Origin: Sphingobacterium sp.
GTDB taxonomy: Bacteria; Bacteroidota; Bacteroidia; Sphingobacteriales; Sphingobacteriaceae
Reading direction: 5' to 3'
NCBI GenBank assembly: GCA_031286695.1
Contig: JAITTY010000006.1
Location: forward strand, 496,001-560,000
Length of the DNA stretch: 64,000 nt
The translations under genes were made by a program, and so were the position numbers. This document shows, piece after piece, positions 39,806 through 48,052 of the stretch. Numbering within the stretch: the stretch's first letter is position 1; every line of letters starts with the position of its first letter. A model generated the notes under the pieces. That model did no database searches. It was not told the DNA's origin and saw nothing but the letters and a program-made list of their open reading frames with translations.

Positions 39806-40972
39806 ATGGCAACGTATACCCCCAAATTGAAACCCCGGCCTGCCGCAGTGGACCAGGTGCCCAAGCGGAAAGGAAAGACACTTTTTATGCGCTTTGTTTC
39901 GTGGATACATCTTTGGCCAAGCATAGTCTCCGGTCTGATACTGGTGTTTGTATGTCTTACAGGTGTAATCATTGTCTATGGTGACGAAATCATGGATCTC
40001 TGTGCGGGCGATGCGCGTTTTGTCAAGGAAGTCAAAGCGCAGAAGGTGACGAGTGAAGTGTTATTGGCATCCATCAAAAAAAGTAGCCCTGACCTGGCGA
40101 TTTCGGAACTTGTGTTTTTCAAGGATCCCAAGCGGTCGGTGCGTGCAAGGGTATTTGATGGCAAGACCAAAAAATTGGCACATCTTTACATAGATCCCTA
40201 TACGGCTGAGGTGCTCAAGGTAGATACGACCATCTATTTTTTCTATATCACGGCACACCTGCATTCCAGCTTGCTGGCGGGAAAGATCGGTGGATGGATA
40301 GTTGCCATTTCGACCGTAATCTTTTTGATCAGCTCCATCACTGGACTGTTACTCTGGTGGCCCAGTCGTTGGAATAAGACCACTCGGCAGGCAAGTTTTA
40401 CGATCAAGTGGAAGGCTAGATTCAAACGACTCAATTACGATCTTCACAATGTATATGGATTTTATTCTCTGATCTTGTGTGTTGTATTAAGTGCGACGGG
40501 ATTGATTATATTCTTTCATCCGCTGGGCGATCTGACGGTAAAACTTGCCGGTGGATCGACTGCCCATGTGGTCGAAAAGCTTCCTAAAGCTATCAAAGGA
40601 AAAACAGGACTGGATATGGTGCCTTTTGTCGACCAGCTTTTCGAAAAGGAATATGCGGCCAAGAAAAATATCGGTATCTGGATTTACAGACTTGAAAAAT
40701 CGGGTGCTTATGTATTTTCTGGGGGAACCTCCGGTTTAAAGAGTACCGAAAATATGGATATCGCTGTATTTGATAAGTATAACGGCGCCCGTATCGCTGT
40801 AGCCCAGCCTGAGGAGATCCACGAGAAAGTGGAGAACTATGTGTGGCAGCTCCACATGGGACAATGGTGGGGACAATTTGGTAAATTATCTACCTTTGTG
40901 GCCGGTATAGTGGCCACATCGCTCCCAATTACCGGTTTTCTAATCTGGTGGGGGCGCAGAAAAAAGAAATAG
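39806..40972 (+). CDS. PepSY-associated TM protein (ferric-siderophore reductase-like)
   Basis: A 388-residue inner-membrane protein with four main TM helices: about 32-54, 150-176, 209-232 and 356-377. 'SWIHLWPSIVSGLILVFVCLTGVIIVY' is the PepSY_TM start with the conserved His, followed by a periplasmic PepSY loop with 'YIDPYTAEVLKV', then ITAHLHSSLLAGKIGGWIV with the His pair, and 'NYDLHNVYGFYSLILCVVLSATGLIIF' and LHMGQWWGQFGKLSTF. The spaced His residues could hold haem. Such proteins go with siderophore receptors and are thought to reduce iron from the imported chelate. A strong terminator follows 51 bp after the stop. Confidence 0.9.
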   Translation: MATYTPKLKPRPAAVDQVPKRKGKTLFMRFVSWIHLWPSIVSGLILVFVCLTGVIIVYGDEIMDLCAGDARFVKEVKAQKVTSEVLLASIKKSSPDLAISELVFFKDPKRSVRARVFDGKTKKLAHLYIDPYTAEVLKVDTTIYFFYITAHLHSSLLAGKIGGWIVAISTVIFLISSITGLLLWWPSRWNKTTRQASFTIKWKARFKRLNYDLHNVYGFYSLILCVVLSATGLIIFFHPLGDLTVKLAGGSTAHVVEKLPKAIKGKTGLDMVPFVDQLFEKEYAAKKNIGIWIYRLEKSGAYVFSGGTSGLKSTENMDIAVFDKYNGARIAVAQPEEIHEKVENYVWQLHMGQWWGQFGKLSTFVAGIVATSLPITGFLIWWGRRKKK

Positions 40973-41023
40973 AATTGCAGGTTATGCACAATGTTACGCA
41001 TTGTGAGTAGCATTATTTGTCGG

Positions 41024-41055
41024 ACGGAGTCGATCGTTATCGGCTCCGTTTTTTT
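41024..41055 (+). terminator. Intrinsic terminator between PepSY and esterase genes
   Basis: ACGGAGTCGAT (41024-41034) and ATCGGCTCCGT (41039-41049) form an 11-pair stem with one G-U pair and a CGTT loop, followed by seven T. It sits 14 bp before the esterase start at 41069, inside what would otherwise be one operon. Confidence 0.9.
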
Positions 41056-41068
41056 AGTTATTGATGAT

Positions 41069-42109
41069 ATGATAATGAAAATTATACCCTACATGATGGC
41101 GCTGTTAGGCGTTTTACTGCTGAGCCCGGTAACAGGACAGGAAATTGCGATCGGCGTAAAAACGCCACTGCAATCGGACATATTGAAAGAGGAACGTAAC
41201 CTATTGATTTCGGTGCCGGAAGGTTATGAAGATGGTCAAAAGACAAGTTATCCCGTTATCTATATACTCGATGGCGAGACCAATTTCAACTATCTATCCT
41301 CCATGTACCATTACCTGAGCCGCGAACCTTTCGGCATTCTTCCACAGGCTATTCTGGTAGGGATTACAAACACCGACCGTACGCGTGATCTGACACCGAC
41401 TGCGACTGCAAAGGAAAAGGCATTTTCCGGCAAACGGCAGGCCGGTTTTAAAGGGAGCGGCGGCAATGCGGCTTTCATGGATTTTATCAGTAAGGAGCTG
41501 TTCCCTTTTATAGAAAAGAATTACCGGTCCAATGGCTTTAAAGTATTGATAGGGCATTCATTTGGCGGACTAGCAGCCATCAATAACTTGCTTGAAGCAC
41601 CACTGTTCAATGCCTATATCGCGAATGATCCGAGCCTCTGGTGGGACAGTGAGCTGCTGATCAGGAAAAGTGAAAATACTCAGCAGGATTTTAAGGGGAT
41701 ACGGCTTTTTCTGGCGCAGGCCAACAATGCACGTGTGCGCAACGTCAAAGATGATGAACATGAAATAGCTATTGGCAAATTCAAGACTTTACTGGAACAG
41801 GGACGATTGGCCAATCTGCAATGGAAATATGCATTTTATGAGGAAGACGACCACGGCACGGTTCCGTTGCCGGGTAATAACGATGGGTTACGGTTTATAT
41901 TCGCACCTTATCGCTGGAATGTGCGAAATGCCTTAAAAGATCCGGAAACGATCCGTCAGCATTTTGATCAGCTTTCGGCCGACATGGGGTATAAATTCCA
42001 ACCGACGGAACTCTTTTTCAAAAAATTAATGGAGATTGCGGCCGAAAGAAGTACGCCACAGATACTGGAGCAGATCAAAGCTATAGAGCAGCATTATTAT
42101 CCACAATAG
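41069..42109 (+). CDS. IroE/Fes-like alpha/beta-hydrolase esterase
   Basis: 346 residues from ATG 41069 (344 from ATG 41075). An earlier in-frame ATG at 40991 is ruled out because the terminator hairpin 41024-41055 lies inside that extension. It has a signal peptide (about 1-22, LLSPVTG|Q) and the PF00756 esterase fold: 'YPVIYILDGETNFNY', 'ILVGITNTDRTRDLTP', nucleophile Ser in IGHSFGG and the catalytic His in EEDDHGTVP. The mature enzyme would be periplasmic, where relatives cut ester-linked siderophores such as enterobactin or salmochelin to free iron. It belongs to the iron locus by position, although a terminator separates it from the receptor operon. Confidence 0.9.
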   Translation: MIMKIIPYMMALLGVLLLSPVTGQEIAIGVKTPLQSDILKEERNLLISVPEGYEDGQKTSYPVIYILDGETNFNYLSSMYHYLSREPFGILPQAILVGITNTDRTRDLTPTATAKEKAFSGKRQAGFKGSGGNAAFMDFISKELFPFIEKNYRSNGFKVLIGHSFGGLAAINNLLEAPLFNAYIANDPSLWWDSELLIRKSENTQQDFKGIRLFLAQANNARVRNVKDDEHEIAIGKFKTLLEQGRLANLQWKYAFYEEDDHGTVPLPGNNDGLRFIFAPYRWNVRNALKDPETIRQHFDQLSADMGYKFQPTELFFKKLMEIAAERSTPQILEQIKAIEQHYYPQ

Positions 42110-42136
42110 TAAAGATATTCAAAATAAGAACGACAG

Positions 42137-42172
42137 CAGAAGGGCGCCTATTTAAGGTGCCCTTCTGTTATT
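42137..42172 (+). terminator. Terminator-like hairpin after esterase
   Basis: CAGAAGGGCGCCT (42137-42149) pairs with AGGTGCCCTTCTG (42155-42167), with one G-U pair, followed by a weak T-tract (TTATT). Confidence 0.75.
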
Positions 42173-42282
42173 CGGGACGTTTTAATCTAAAGAGAAAGCA
42201 CGGTTCGTGGTTGGCCTAGCCTTTTTTTCCAATGTTGATTTTTATATGACCAAAAGAGTGTCTTGGCTGCACGTTGGGTCGA

Positions 42283-42906
42283 TCAGGATAAAGTGTTCAA
42301 CGCCGGAATATTTTTAGAATAGAGGTAGGGTCTGCGTGAATCTAAAGGATCACGTTTTTTTCGAGGCAAAACTTTTTTATCCAGTAGTCCGAGTCCCACA
42401 TATTTTTTGAGTAGGACAGTTAGGCGCTCGGCCCTGATAGGTGTTTGATATTTCTTTTTAAAATCAGTTACCATTTGTTCGATCGTGCGGGTCGTCGAAA
42501 AGTAATCAGAATTGTAGATGATCTGCGCCAGAAACTCACGCTGTTCCTTGAGTTTGGTATTTATGTTGTTTTGTGGTGTCGTGTGCGCGAATTCGGCACC
42601 CTGCTGTCCGATTGCTGTACCAGGGACAGCCTGAAATGTGGTCAGCTGCTCAAGCAGGCGATCGTCAATAGACAATATTTTTTCAGGATTGAAGAAATCG
42701 GACAAATCAATTCCAAAAGATTTGCATAGCCTTGAAAAAGTATCAATGGTGAGCGAAATGGACTTTTTAAGGGCACTTCTCAATGTCGAATAGGATAATC
42801 CTGTAAATTTGGCTAAATCTTTTAAAGTTAATCCCGTTAAATCAAGAAGTTCTGTGACCCTGTTTGATACCAGTGTAGCCAGATCAAAGTCAGTTATTTT
42901 TCCCAT
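42283..42906 (-). CDS. XRE-type helix-turn-helix regulator
   Basis: A 207-residue protein. The N-terminal HTH (about 10-72) is 'NRVTELLDLTGLTLKDLAKFTGLSYSTLRSALKK' followed by SISLTIDTFSRLCKSFGIDLSDFF, a complete XRE domain. The middle (about 75-120) is a linker, and the C-terminal part (about 120-207) looks like a winged helix with 'RAERLTVLLKKYVGLGLL'. The start ATG is 42906. Upstream at 43017-43074 is a promoter of the TGTGATA-repeat type shared with the fimbrillin and LuxR-like genes, so it is probably a member of that regulon and perhaps a further regulator in it. Confidence 0.85.
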   Translation of the reverse strand: MGKITDFDLATLVSNRVTELLDLTGLTLKDLAKFTGLSYSTLRSALKKSISLTIDTFSRLCKSFGIDLSDFFNPEKILSIDDRLLEQLTTFQAVPGTAIGQQGAEFAHTTPQNNINTKLKEQREFLAQIIYNSDYFSTTRTIEQMVTDFKKKYQTPIRAERLTVLLKKYVGLGLLDKKVLPRKKRDPLDSRRPYLYSKNIPALNTLS

Positions 42907-43016
42907 TTAGTTCAATTTTAAGGTTTTACAAGATATCGTTGCTCGTCGAAATTGTAGCAGCTTGCTCCAATTATACTTTCAATTATTGTTGAATTAGATT
43001 CGATGATCTCGTTTGA

Positions 43017-43074
43017 CAAAGATAATGGAGACGTAAAAAAAAGGTTAACACAGAGGTATCACATTGCTATCACA
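43017..43074 (-). promoter_or_regulatory. TGTGATA-repeat promoter of XRE gene
   Basis: On the minus strand TGTGATA (43074-43068), four bases, TGTGATA (43063-43057), then 32 bases and the -7 box TATCTTTG (43024-43017). Distances are equal to those of the promoters at 47221 and 47995. It points to the XRE gene starting at 42906. Confidence 0.75.
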
Positions 43075-43192
43075 CTTTTTGGTTAAGCCGTGGAACACGT
43101 TTCTAAAAGTTCGATAATGCATAAAAGTCCTCGAAATAAACTATTTTTAGTTCTGAATTTCAGTGACCCTATTTTTAATCGTATTGTTTTTT

Positions 43193-43924
43193 ATGAAAGC
43201 GTTTGGACTTCTTTTCTTAATTTTCTGTTTACTGACCATGGAATCAAAGGCACAGCTTCCGACTTATCGCATGGTCGAATGGGCAACGGCCAATGATATG
43301 TCATCAAACAAGGAGGCTACATTCCTGAAATCGATCGAATTTAATAATGCACAGGTCTATAAATACCAGCAAACCTTTATTATCCTACCGCTGAACCCAT
43401 TCAGTAAAGCAATCTTAACCAAAGACAGTGTATTAATGGAAAGTTGGATCCAGAGGGAAATCTTTCCCATAGACGGGACGCTGAACCGCTTCTATTTCAA
43501 TAATAGGGAAAAAATGGACCATTTAAATACTTTTGCCCCTGCACTGAAAAAGGAACTCCTGCAAGCGGCAGGAATAGAATCTGCAACAGTTACTGCCGCG
43601 GAAATCGATCAGATTTATGCCTTTTTAGCCGACAAGAAGAATTTTGAAAAATATAAATTGAATTATATTGCGGTGATGGGCGATTATCTCAAATCCAAAG
43701 CAACATCCGATGTAAAGTGGGGGCTGCTGAAAAGTAAGCAATTGCTGAATCCGCTCGTACAGATGGCGCTCGTGAAAGAAGATGCCGGACTAGTCTATTA
43801 TTTTGATTTGGAAGAAAAACTGAATGATTGGGAGCATAGAGACAGAAAAATCGTGGAATATTACTTTCACGATGATCATTGGCGCCGGTCCAATGAAATA
43901 GAAACTGCTGTGCCCATTGAATAG
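43193..43924 (+). CDS. Secreted hypothetical protein
   Basis: About 243 residues from ATG 43193 (MKAFGLLFLIFCLLTMESKA|Q); an in-frame ATG at 43163 adds ten residues before the signal peptide and is less likely. The signal peptide has no lipobox Cys, so the protein is probably periplasmic or secreted. The mature part has no family I can name; it is acidic and mixed alpha/beta with many aromatic residues (a YYFDLEEKLNDWEHRDRK stretch near the end). It is divergent from the XRE gene and convergent with the AraC-like gene at 43951. Function is unknown. Confidence 0.8.
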   Translation: MKAFGLLFLIFCLLTMESKAQLPTYRMVEWATANDMSSNKEATFLKSIEFNNAQVYKYQQTFIILPLNPFSKAILTKDSVLMESWIQREIFPIDGTLNRFYFNNREKMDHLNTFAPALKKELLQAAGIESATVTAAEIDQIYAFLADKKNFEKYKLNYIAVMGDYLKSKATSDVKWGLLKSKQLLNPLVQMALVKEDAGLVYYFDLEEKLNDWEHRDRKIVEYYFHDDHWRRSNEIETAVPIE

Positions 43925-43936
43925 GGAGCTGAGATA

Positions 43937-43976
43937 CAGCAGATCACGGTTTATAAATCTGCATGCTGTTTTTTTC
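43937..43976 (+). terminator. Terminator-like hairpin between convergent genes
   Basis: ACAGCAGAT pairs with ATCTGC-(ATG)-CTGT across an AT-rich loop, then TTTTTTT. It would stop plus-strand transcripts from 43193; it covers the last bases of the minus-strand AraC-like gene. Confidence 0.55.
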
Positions 43977-44322
43977 GAAAACTGCCCGGAGTTTCCCCGG
44001 TACATTTTTTAAAGAACTTTGAAAAGTTCGAGGCATCGTAAGTCAATAGCAACGAAATTTTTGCGATAGAGAATGGGGAATTGATGAGGAGTTCTTTCGC
44101 CTTTGCGATAATTTTGAGGTTATAAAAATAACCAGGATGCTTTCCTTTTTCTTTCTGAACGGTATAACTGAGATGCTTAGGCGAAACGGCGATCTCTCGG
44201 GCGATCTTGTTGATTGCCATAAATTCCATGGCCTGTCCCTGGAACACATCATCAATATGCTTGTCCAAAAATAGCAAGTATTGCTTTGTGATTTGAGCAC
44301 CTCTAGTTTCTGATTTCATCAT
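43951..44322 (-). CDS. Single-domain AraC-type HTH protein
   Basis: A 123-residue protein consisting almost only of an AraC DNA-binding domain: 'AINKIAREIAVSPKHLSYTVQKEKGKHPGYF' and 'SIAKISLLLTYDASNFSKFFKKCTGETPGSFRKK' are the two HTH units. It lacks a sensing domain, as often seen for Bacteroidota single-domain AraC proteins. It lies between the secreted unknown gene and the fimbrillin-like operon, upstream of neither in direct reading, so its target cannot be told from position. Confidence 0.85.
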   Translation of the reverse strand: MMKSETRGAQITKQYLLFLDKHIDDVFQGQAMEFMAINKIAREIAVSPKHLSYTVQKEKGKHPGYFYNLKIIAKAKELLINSPFSIAKISLLLTYDASNFSKFFKKCTGETPGSFRKKQHADL

Positions 44323-44390
44323 CCTTATAGGTATAGTTAGCGATACGGTTCAATCCAGCTAGTGAAACTGCAGTGAGTTCGGTGAGTGAG

Positions 44391-44427
44391 AAAAAGCCCG
44401 GCGATGGATCATCCGTGCCGAGCTTTT
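44391..44427 (-). terminator. Terminator of fimbrillin-like gene (minus strand)
   Basis: On the minus strand AAAAGC..GGC..GATG pairs with its complement across a short loop, giving an imperfect stem that ends GGGCTTTTTC. It lies 95 bp beyond the stop of the 44522 gene. Confidence 0.6.
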
Positions 44428-44521
44428 AGAGCCATTGCTCCCAAAAGGAAGTTTATGGTAGATATATAATTCAAAAAATAGGATTACGGCTATTAATTAC
44501 GTGCGTATGCTACCTGGACGA

Positions 44522-46291
44522 CTATTTGTCCTGGATACAGCGTACGGGATAGCCCGCAGTTTTAAGATAATTCGATGTATCCCAGGATGCTGTAAAGCCA
44601 CGGCCTTGTCTTGCGTTATTATTTCCGCCAACTTCTGTATTTAACCAGTAAATTGCAGAGCTCTGTCTGATTAACTGCGCTCCGTTGGATGGATTTCTAT
44701 GGCCCGCTGCAGGAAAGCTTAATTTAATATCGCTGCTCTTTTTACTGGTCATAATATGTGCTGCTGTAAAGTCTGAAAGCCCAACGGTCGTATTGCCGTT
44801 AAAATTGGTCCAGTTTCCAATGGAAGTATGGCGTGTATTATTGCCCAGCAGTGTGTACTCCGCTGGACTAGGAACGCGATCTCCGGTGCCACATGGATCT
44901 GTCGCTGCTTTTAAAGGTGCTGTCGCTGTACCACTGTTCCAGGAACCATCTGCCGCAGCTGTTGTATTCCAGCCTGTCATTGCCCCGTCACCGCTATATG
45001 CATTTGCGACAGATGCTTGACGTCCCCATTGGTAATAGCTTCCGTAGAGCGCTTGGATAGATGGAACAACATCCGGATTGTTTAGTGCAGGATTCGTATT
45101 ATTTACCCCTAGATTGAAGCGGTCCCAACGGTATCCGCCGATGACAGCATAGCGCGCGTCTGCAGCCGTTGCACTTTTGGTTACATTGGACGCATTGACG
45201 TACCGATCGCTATTAAAACGAAGTTTTAACGTATAAGAATAGCCTGGTTTTAATCCCTGGCCACCGTCCGAGAAACTGAAATTGGCGTCACTTTGATTGA
45301 TATCATGTCCAATTTTAATGCTACCAGCGTTAATGTTTAAGCTAAGTGAAAAGTTGGAAACGCCAAGCTGGTTAACCAGAACCGTTTTTGGCGTAATACC
45401 TACATTTTGCAGCGGCAGAAAATCAGGTGCCTGGTTTAGGCCACTTGCTACTTTACCCGTGCTCATATCGATCACCGGAGCAGCGATCATTCCATTGGAA
45501 TAATCGATACTGCCGTTGACAGCGACCTCAGAGTTATAGCCACCCTTTTTGTAGTCAGCCTGACCGAAAGTACCTGTCGCATCACTATTGTCTACCTGGA
45601 TCGTTACACGGGTAAACATATGCTGCAATGGTGTCGTTAAAGGCGTAGGCGTATTGTTACCAAGAATGGTCACATCCTTTTCAACGGCACACATATAATC
45701 CCCGCCATCATCATTATAATTAAATGATGGGCGTAGACCTTGAGCGTCATTGGCGAGGTACATATTTGTTCCTGCATTGACCGGTTCGGGATCCTGGGTT
45801 GTGGAACCCATCGAATAGATAAAGAAATTATACTTGTGTCCGACAATCAATTTATCGCCGAAAAATACCTGATTAGCATTAGAAGCATCACCAACGGCCT
45901 GGTCAACATAGGTTCCATCCGTTTCAAAAGCGACAATCCGATACCTTACAGCTCCACGCAAAGATAATAGCTTGGTTGCGGCTTTGTTGTTGGATGCTTT
46001 AAGGCCTGAACTTGCAGGAGTGGTTTCTGTAAGTTCTGCTGTAATGGTAAATGGACCCGACTGCACTTCTTTGGTGAGGTTAAAGGGGTTCGCTACAGTA
46101 TTGCCGCTTGTTGAAGCTTTGGTAACAGGTGTTTCGTTACTTACGAATTCACCTTCTGTTAAGGTTAGTTTTATCCCAGCTTTATTCGGATTGACTGTCT
46201 CTCCAGCTTTATCCTTACTGCAGGAAACAGCAAGGGCGAGCAGGATAATCGACGCGAATTTTATCTTTGTGATCTGATACATTTTTTTCAT
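44522..46291 (-). CDS. Fimbrillin/FISUMP-like surface lipoprotein (copy 2)
   Basis: 589 residues from ATG 46291 (MKKMYQITKIKFASIILLAL); an in-frame ATG at 46471 lies inside the overlapping peptide gene and adds a non-protein-like lead. The lipobox is AVSC. It has a Thr/Ser-rich N-terminal fimbrillin-like half with 'RGAVRYRIVAFETDGTYV' and an 'HKYNFFIYSMGSTT' strand pair, then a C-terminal FISUMP-like domain containing 'GGYRWDRFNLGV', GTGDRVPSPAEYTLL and the end AGYPVRCIQDK. The overall scheme equals that of copy 1 (22140), though the sequences differ much. It is preceded 28 bp upstream by a GIAAGS peptide and driven by the TGTGATA-type promoter at 46767. Confidence 0.82.
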   Translation of the reverse strand: MKKMYQITKIKFASIILLALAVSCSKDKAGETVNPNKAGIKLTLTEGEFVSNETPVTKASTSGNTVANPFNLTKEVQSGPFTITAELTETTPASSGLKASNNKAATKLLSLRGAVRYRIVAFETDGTYVDQAVGDASNANQVFFGDKLIVGHKYNFFIYSMGSTTQDPEPVNAGTNMYLANDAQGLRPSFNYNDDGGDYMCAVEKDVTILGNNTPTPLTTPLQHMFTRVTIQVDNSDATGTFGQADYKKGGYNSEVAVNGSIDYSNGMIAAPVIDMSTGKVASGLNQAPDFLPLQNVGITPKTVLVNQLGVSNFSLSLNINAGSIKIGHDINQSDANFSFSDGGQGLKPGYSYTLKLRFNSDRYVNASNVTKSATAADARYAVIGGYRWDRFNLGVNNTNPALNNPDVVPSIQALYGSYYQWGRQASVANAYSGDGAMTGWNTTAAADGSWNSGTATAPLKAATDPCGTGDRVPSPAEYTLLGNNTRHTSIGNWTNFNGNTTVGLSDFTAAHIMTSKKSSDIKLSFPAAGHRNPSNGAQLIRQSSAIYWLNTEVGGNNNARQGRGFTASWDTSNYLKTAGYPVRCIQDK

Positions 46292-46319
46292 AATTGTTGT
46301 TAAAAGTTTTTGATTGTTG

Positions 46320-46514
46320 TTAATTCCACCATTCACCGCCATTAGGATCCTTGGTTTCTGTTCCGCCACTGTTCCAATCTGTTTCGGAAACGCCTGATCC
46401 GCCTCCCGGTTGGGCCGATCCAACTGATCCGGCAGCAATCCCTTCTTCCATTTCCACCTTCGACTGTTCAATCATGGGGCGTAGGTAGGTCTTTTTTTCA
46501 GTTCTTTTTTTCAT
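46320..46514 (-). CDS. Small 'GIAAGS' peptide (copy 2)
   Basis: A 64-residue protein: a basic start (MKKRTEKKTYLRP), then 'MIEQSKVEMEEGIAAGSVGS' and a Gly/Ser/Asn/Trp-rich low-complexity tail ending GGEWWN. It aligns with copy 1 (21933) over Y-x-x-P and E-x-G-I-A-A-G-S-V; the tails differ. It ends 28 bp before the fimbrillin-like lipoprotein gene and is the first gene of the transcript from the 46767 promoter. A Gly-rich tail with terminal aromatic residues may be exposed or modified. Function unknown; the conservation of GIAAGS in two loci argues that it is translated. Confidence 0.7.
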   Translation of the reverse strand: MKKRTEKKTYLRPMIEQSKVEMEEGIAAGSVGSAQPGGGSGVSETDWNSGGTETKDPNGGEWWN

Positions 46515-46766
46515 GTTTGCAATATTATTTGGTTTATGATATTAACATTTACGAAGTTGTACATAGCGCGCAGTGAAGGATCTATGCATCTATATTTTGT
46601 AAATGGTTTTCGTTAGTTGAGATTTCAATGGCTTGTCGTAGTTTGTGATGAACTAAATATGTTGTTTATGTTAATTTCTCTTTAATTAAATAATTCCCAA
46701 TGCAACTGTGATTTATATCGTAGATAGACGGGCGCGATCGACCCAGACACAGCTTGTTCTCTGCCA

Positions 46767-46836
46767 CAAAGATAGTTTGGATTGAAAATGTAATAAGAAT
46801 ATGATGCTATCACATTTTTATCACAAAAATATCACA
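46767..46836 (-). promoter_or_regulatory. Triple TGTGATA-repeat promoter of peptide/fimbrillin operon
   Basis: On the minus strand three TGTGATA units (46836-46830, 46825-46819, 46814-46808) at exact 11-bp steps, then 33 bases and TATCTTTG (46774-46767). The leader to the peptide start at 46514 would be about 245 nt. Confidence 0.78.
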
Positions 46837-47220
46837 CGTGTTATTAATTGCTTGTTTTTTAGTGTTTTGTTGTTTGGTTTTACCTTCTTTTAGATGCAAT
46901 CGGACATTGATTCTTCATTCATTGCGATTAGATTACCCGCTTCATAGGGGCGGAATTTTTTTTGGATAAATTTTTTCTTTAATCTATATCCTTTTTTTTC
47001 GTTTTCAGGGTTTCTATATTTCAGCCCCCAGGTTTGGTGCCGGTGACATGGATTGGTCAAAAGTCTTCTAAATAAGTAAGCAGCTAGCCTCGGATAAGTT
47101 CTTCAATGCTAAGAAAATCTTTCGTTCTTGATGCAAATGGCCTGGTGTTAACTCTTGGACTTAAATTTTGAATGTCTTTTTTAGTGTTGTTAAATATTTG
47201 TTTTATAGGTTTTTATAAAG
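46837..47220. other. Intergenic between divergent promoters
   Basis: About 385 bp of AT-rich DNA between the minus-strand promoter at 46767 and the plus-strand promoter at 47221. I found no ORF longer than 20 codons of protein-like composition and no stable hairpin. Confidence 0.4.
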
Positions 47221-47278
47221 TGTGATATTAATGTGAAAGGCTGTTTTTTTTGTTTCTCTCTTTTAATACAAATATTTG
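47221..47278 (+). promoter_or_regulatory. TGTGATA-repeat promoter of solo LuxR-like gene
   Basis: TGTGATA (47221-47227), four bases, TGTGAAA (47232-47238, one mismatch), then 32 bases and AATATTTG (47271-47278), a near match to TAnnTTTG. It points to the gene at 47572 with a leader of about 290 nt. Confidence 0.65.
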
Positions 47279-47571
47279 TCAAGCAGAATCGGGTAGGGTA
47301 TCTAGGACGCTGATCTTCTGGATGTGGACATAGCAAAATAAGCTGTTAAATCTTGTAAATATTAATTTGAATTATCCCCGGATCAATTTGCGTGAAGATC
47401 CGTGATAGTATATTTGGATTTACTCGGCAGGGTCACCGGGCCAGGCCGAGTTTAATTGCTTACATCAGCTTGTTCACGCTGAAAGTATAAAATAGCCATC
47501 AGCTTTTGAGAAGGGGGATTCGGCTCAAGACACGAAATATAAAATAGAATTTGCTGCAAAAAAATGTCAAA

Positions 47572-47943
47572 ATGGAAGGGAATAACTTTAATAATTTAAT
47601 TGCTTTAGCGAAGAACAATGATGCCGAATTTTTGGCTTTGTTTAATGAAATCTATCCCGAGTTTGTTGCTTCATTAAAGACAATAAACCCCAAAATCCGT
47701 AGCTCAGAACTGGAATTCTGTGCCCTGACCTTTCTGAATTTTTCAACCAAACATATTGCCCAATATACTTTTGTAACGGTCCGGGCAGTTCAGATACGCA
47801 AAAATAGACTGCGCAAAAAACTCAATATTGCTTCCGATATAGATTTTAATAATTGGATGCGCGATCAGATTCGGCCAAATCCATTCACCGAATTGGAACA
47901 TAGTGCTATTGTGGCTACAAAAAAAATGGCATACTCTTTATAA
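47572..47943 (+). CDS. Free-standing LuxR-like HTH domain protein
   Basis: 123 residues from ATG 47572 (MEGNNFNNLIALAK). A TTG seven codons up is possible, but the alignment with its paralogue begins at NNFNNL. The whole protein corresponds to the C-terminal output domain of the TPR regulator at 48362: 'FNEIYPEFVASLKTINPKIRSSELEFCALTFLNFSTKHIAQYT' and VTVRAVQIRKNRLRKKLNIA, a LuxR/GerE-type HTH. It lacks the TPR and membrane parts, so it is soluble and would act without the envelope signal. It has its own TGTGATA-type promoter. It may bind the same operator as the large regulator, as helper or competitor. Confidence 0.82.
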   Translation: MEGNNFNNLIALAKNNDAEFLALFNEIYPEFVASLKTINPKIRSSELEFCALTFLNFSTKHIAQYTFVTVRAVQIRKNRLRKKLNIASDIDFNNWMRDQIRPNPFTELEHSAIVATKKMAYSL

Positions 47944-47994
47944 TTTTTTCGATTGACCGCGGATGAATGAAAACAAAAAGATATTTAGATAATG

Positions 47995-48052
47995 TGTGAT
48001 ATTTTTGTGATAGATAAATGTTCTTAGTTTCTTTTAAGGGTCAATATCTTTG
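47995..48052 (+). promoter_or_regulatory. TGTGATA-repeat promoter of TPR regulator gene
   Basis: TGTGATA (47995-48001), four bases, TGTGATA (48006-48012), then 32 bases and TATCTTTG (48045-48052), an exact -7 match. The leader to ATG 48362 is about 300 nt and holds no recognisable ORF. Confidence 0.75.

Noticed and set aside
40991..41068. 26-codon N-terminal extension of the esterase
   Set aside because: It would translate through the terminator hairpin at 41024-41055; the signal peptide starts properly at 41069/41075.
43057..43193. TGTGATA repeats as promoter of the secreted protein gene at 43193
   Set aside because: Orientation and the 32-bp spacing to TATCTTTG point to the minus-strand XRE gene; no -7 box at the same distance exists on the plus strand.
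46292..46471. 60-codon N-terminal extension of the second fimbrillin-like lipoprotein
   Set aside because: Lies in another phase over the GIAAGS peptide gene; the lipoprotein signal starts at 46291.
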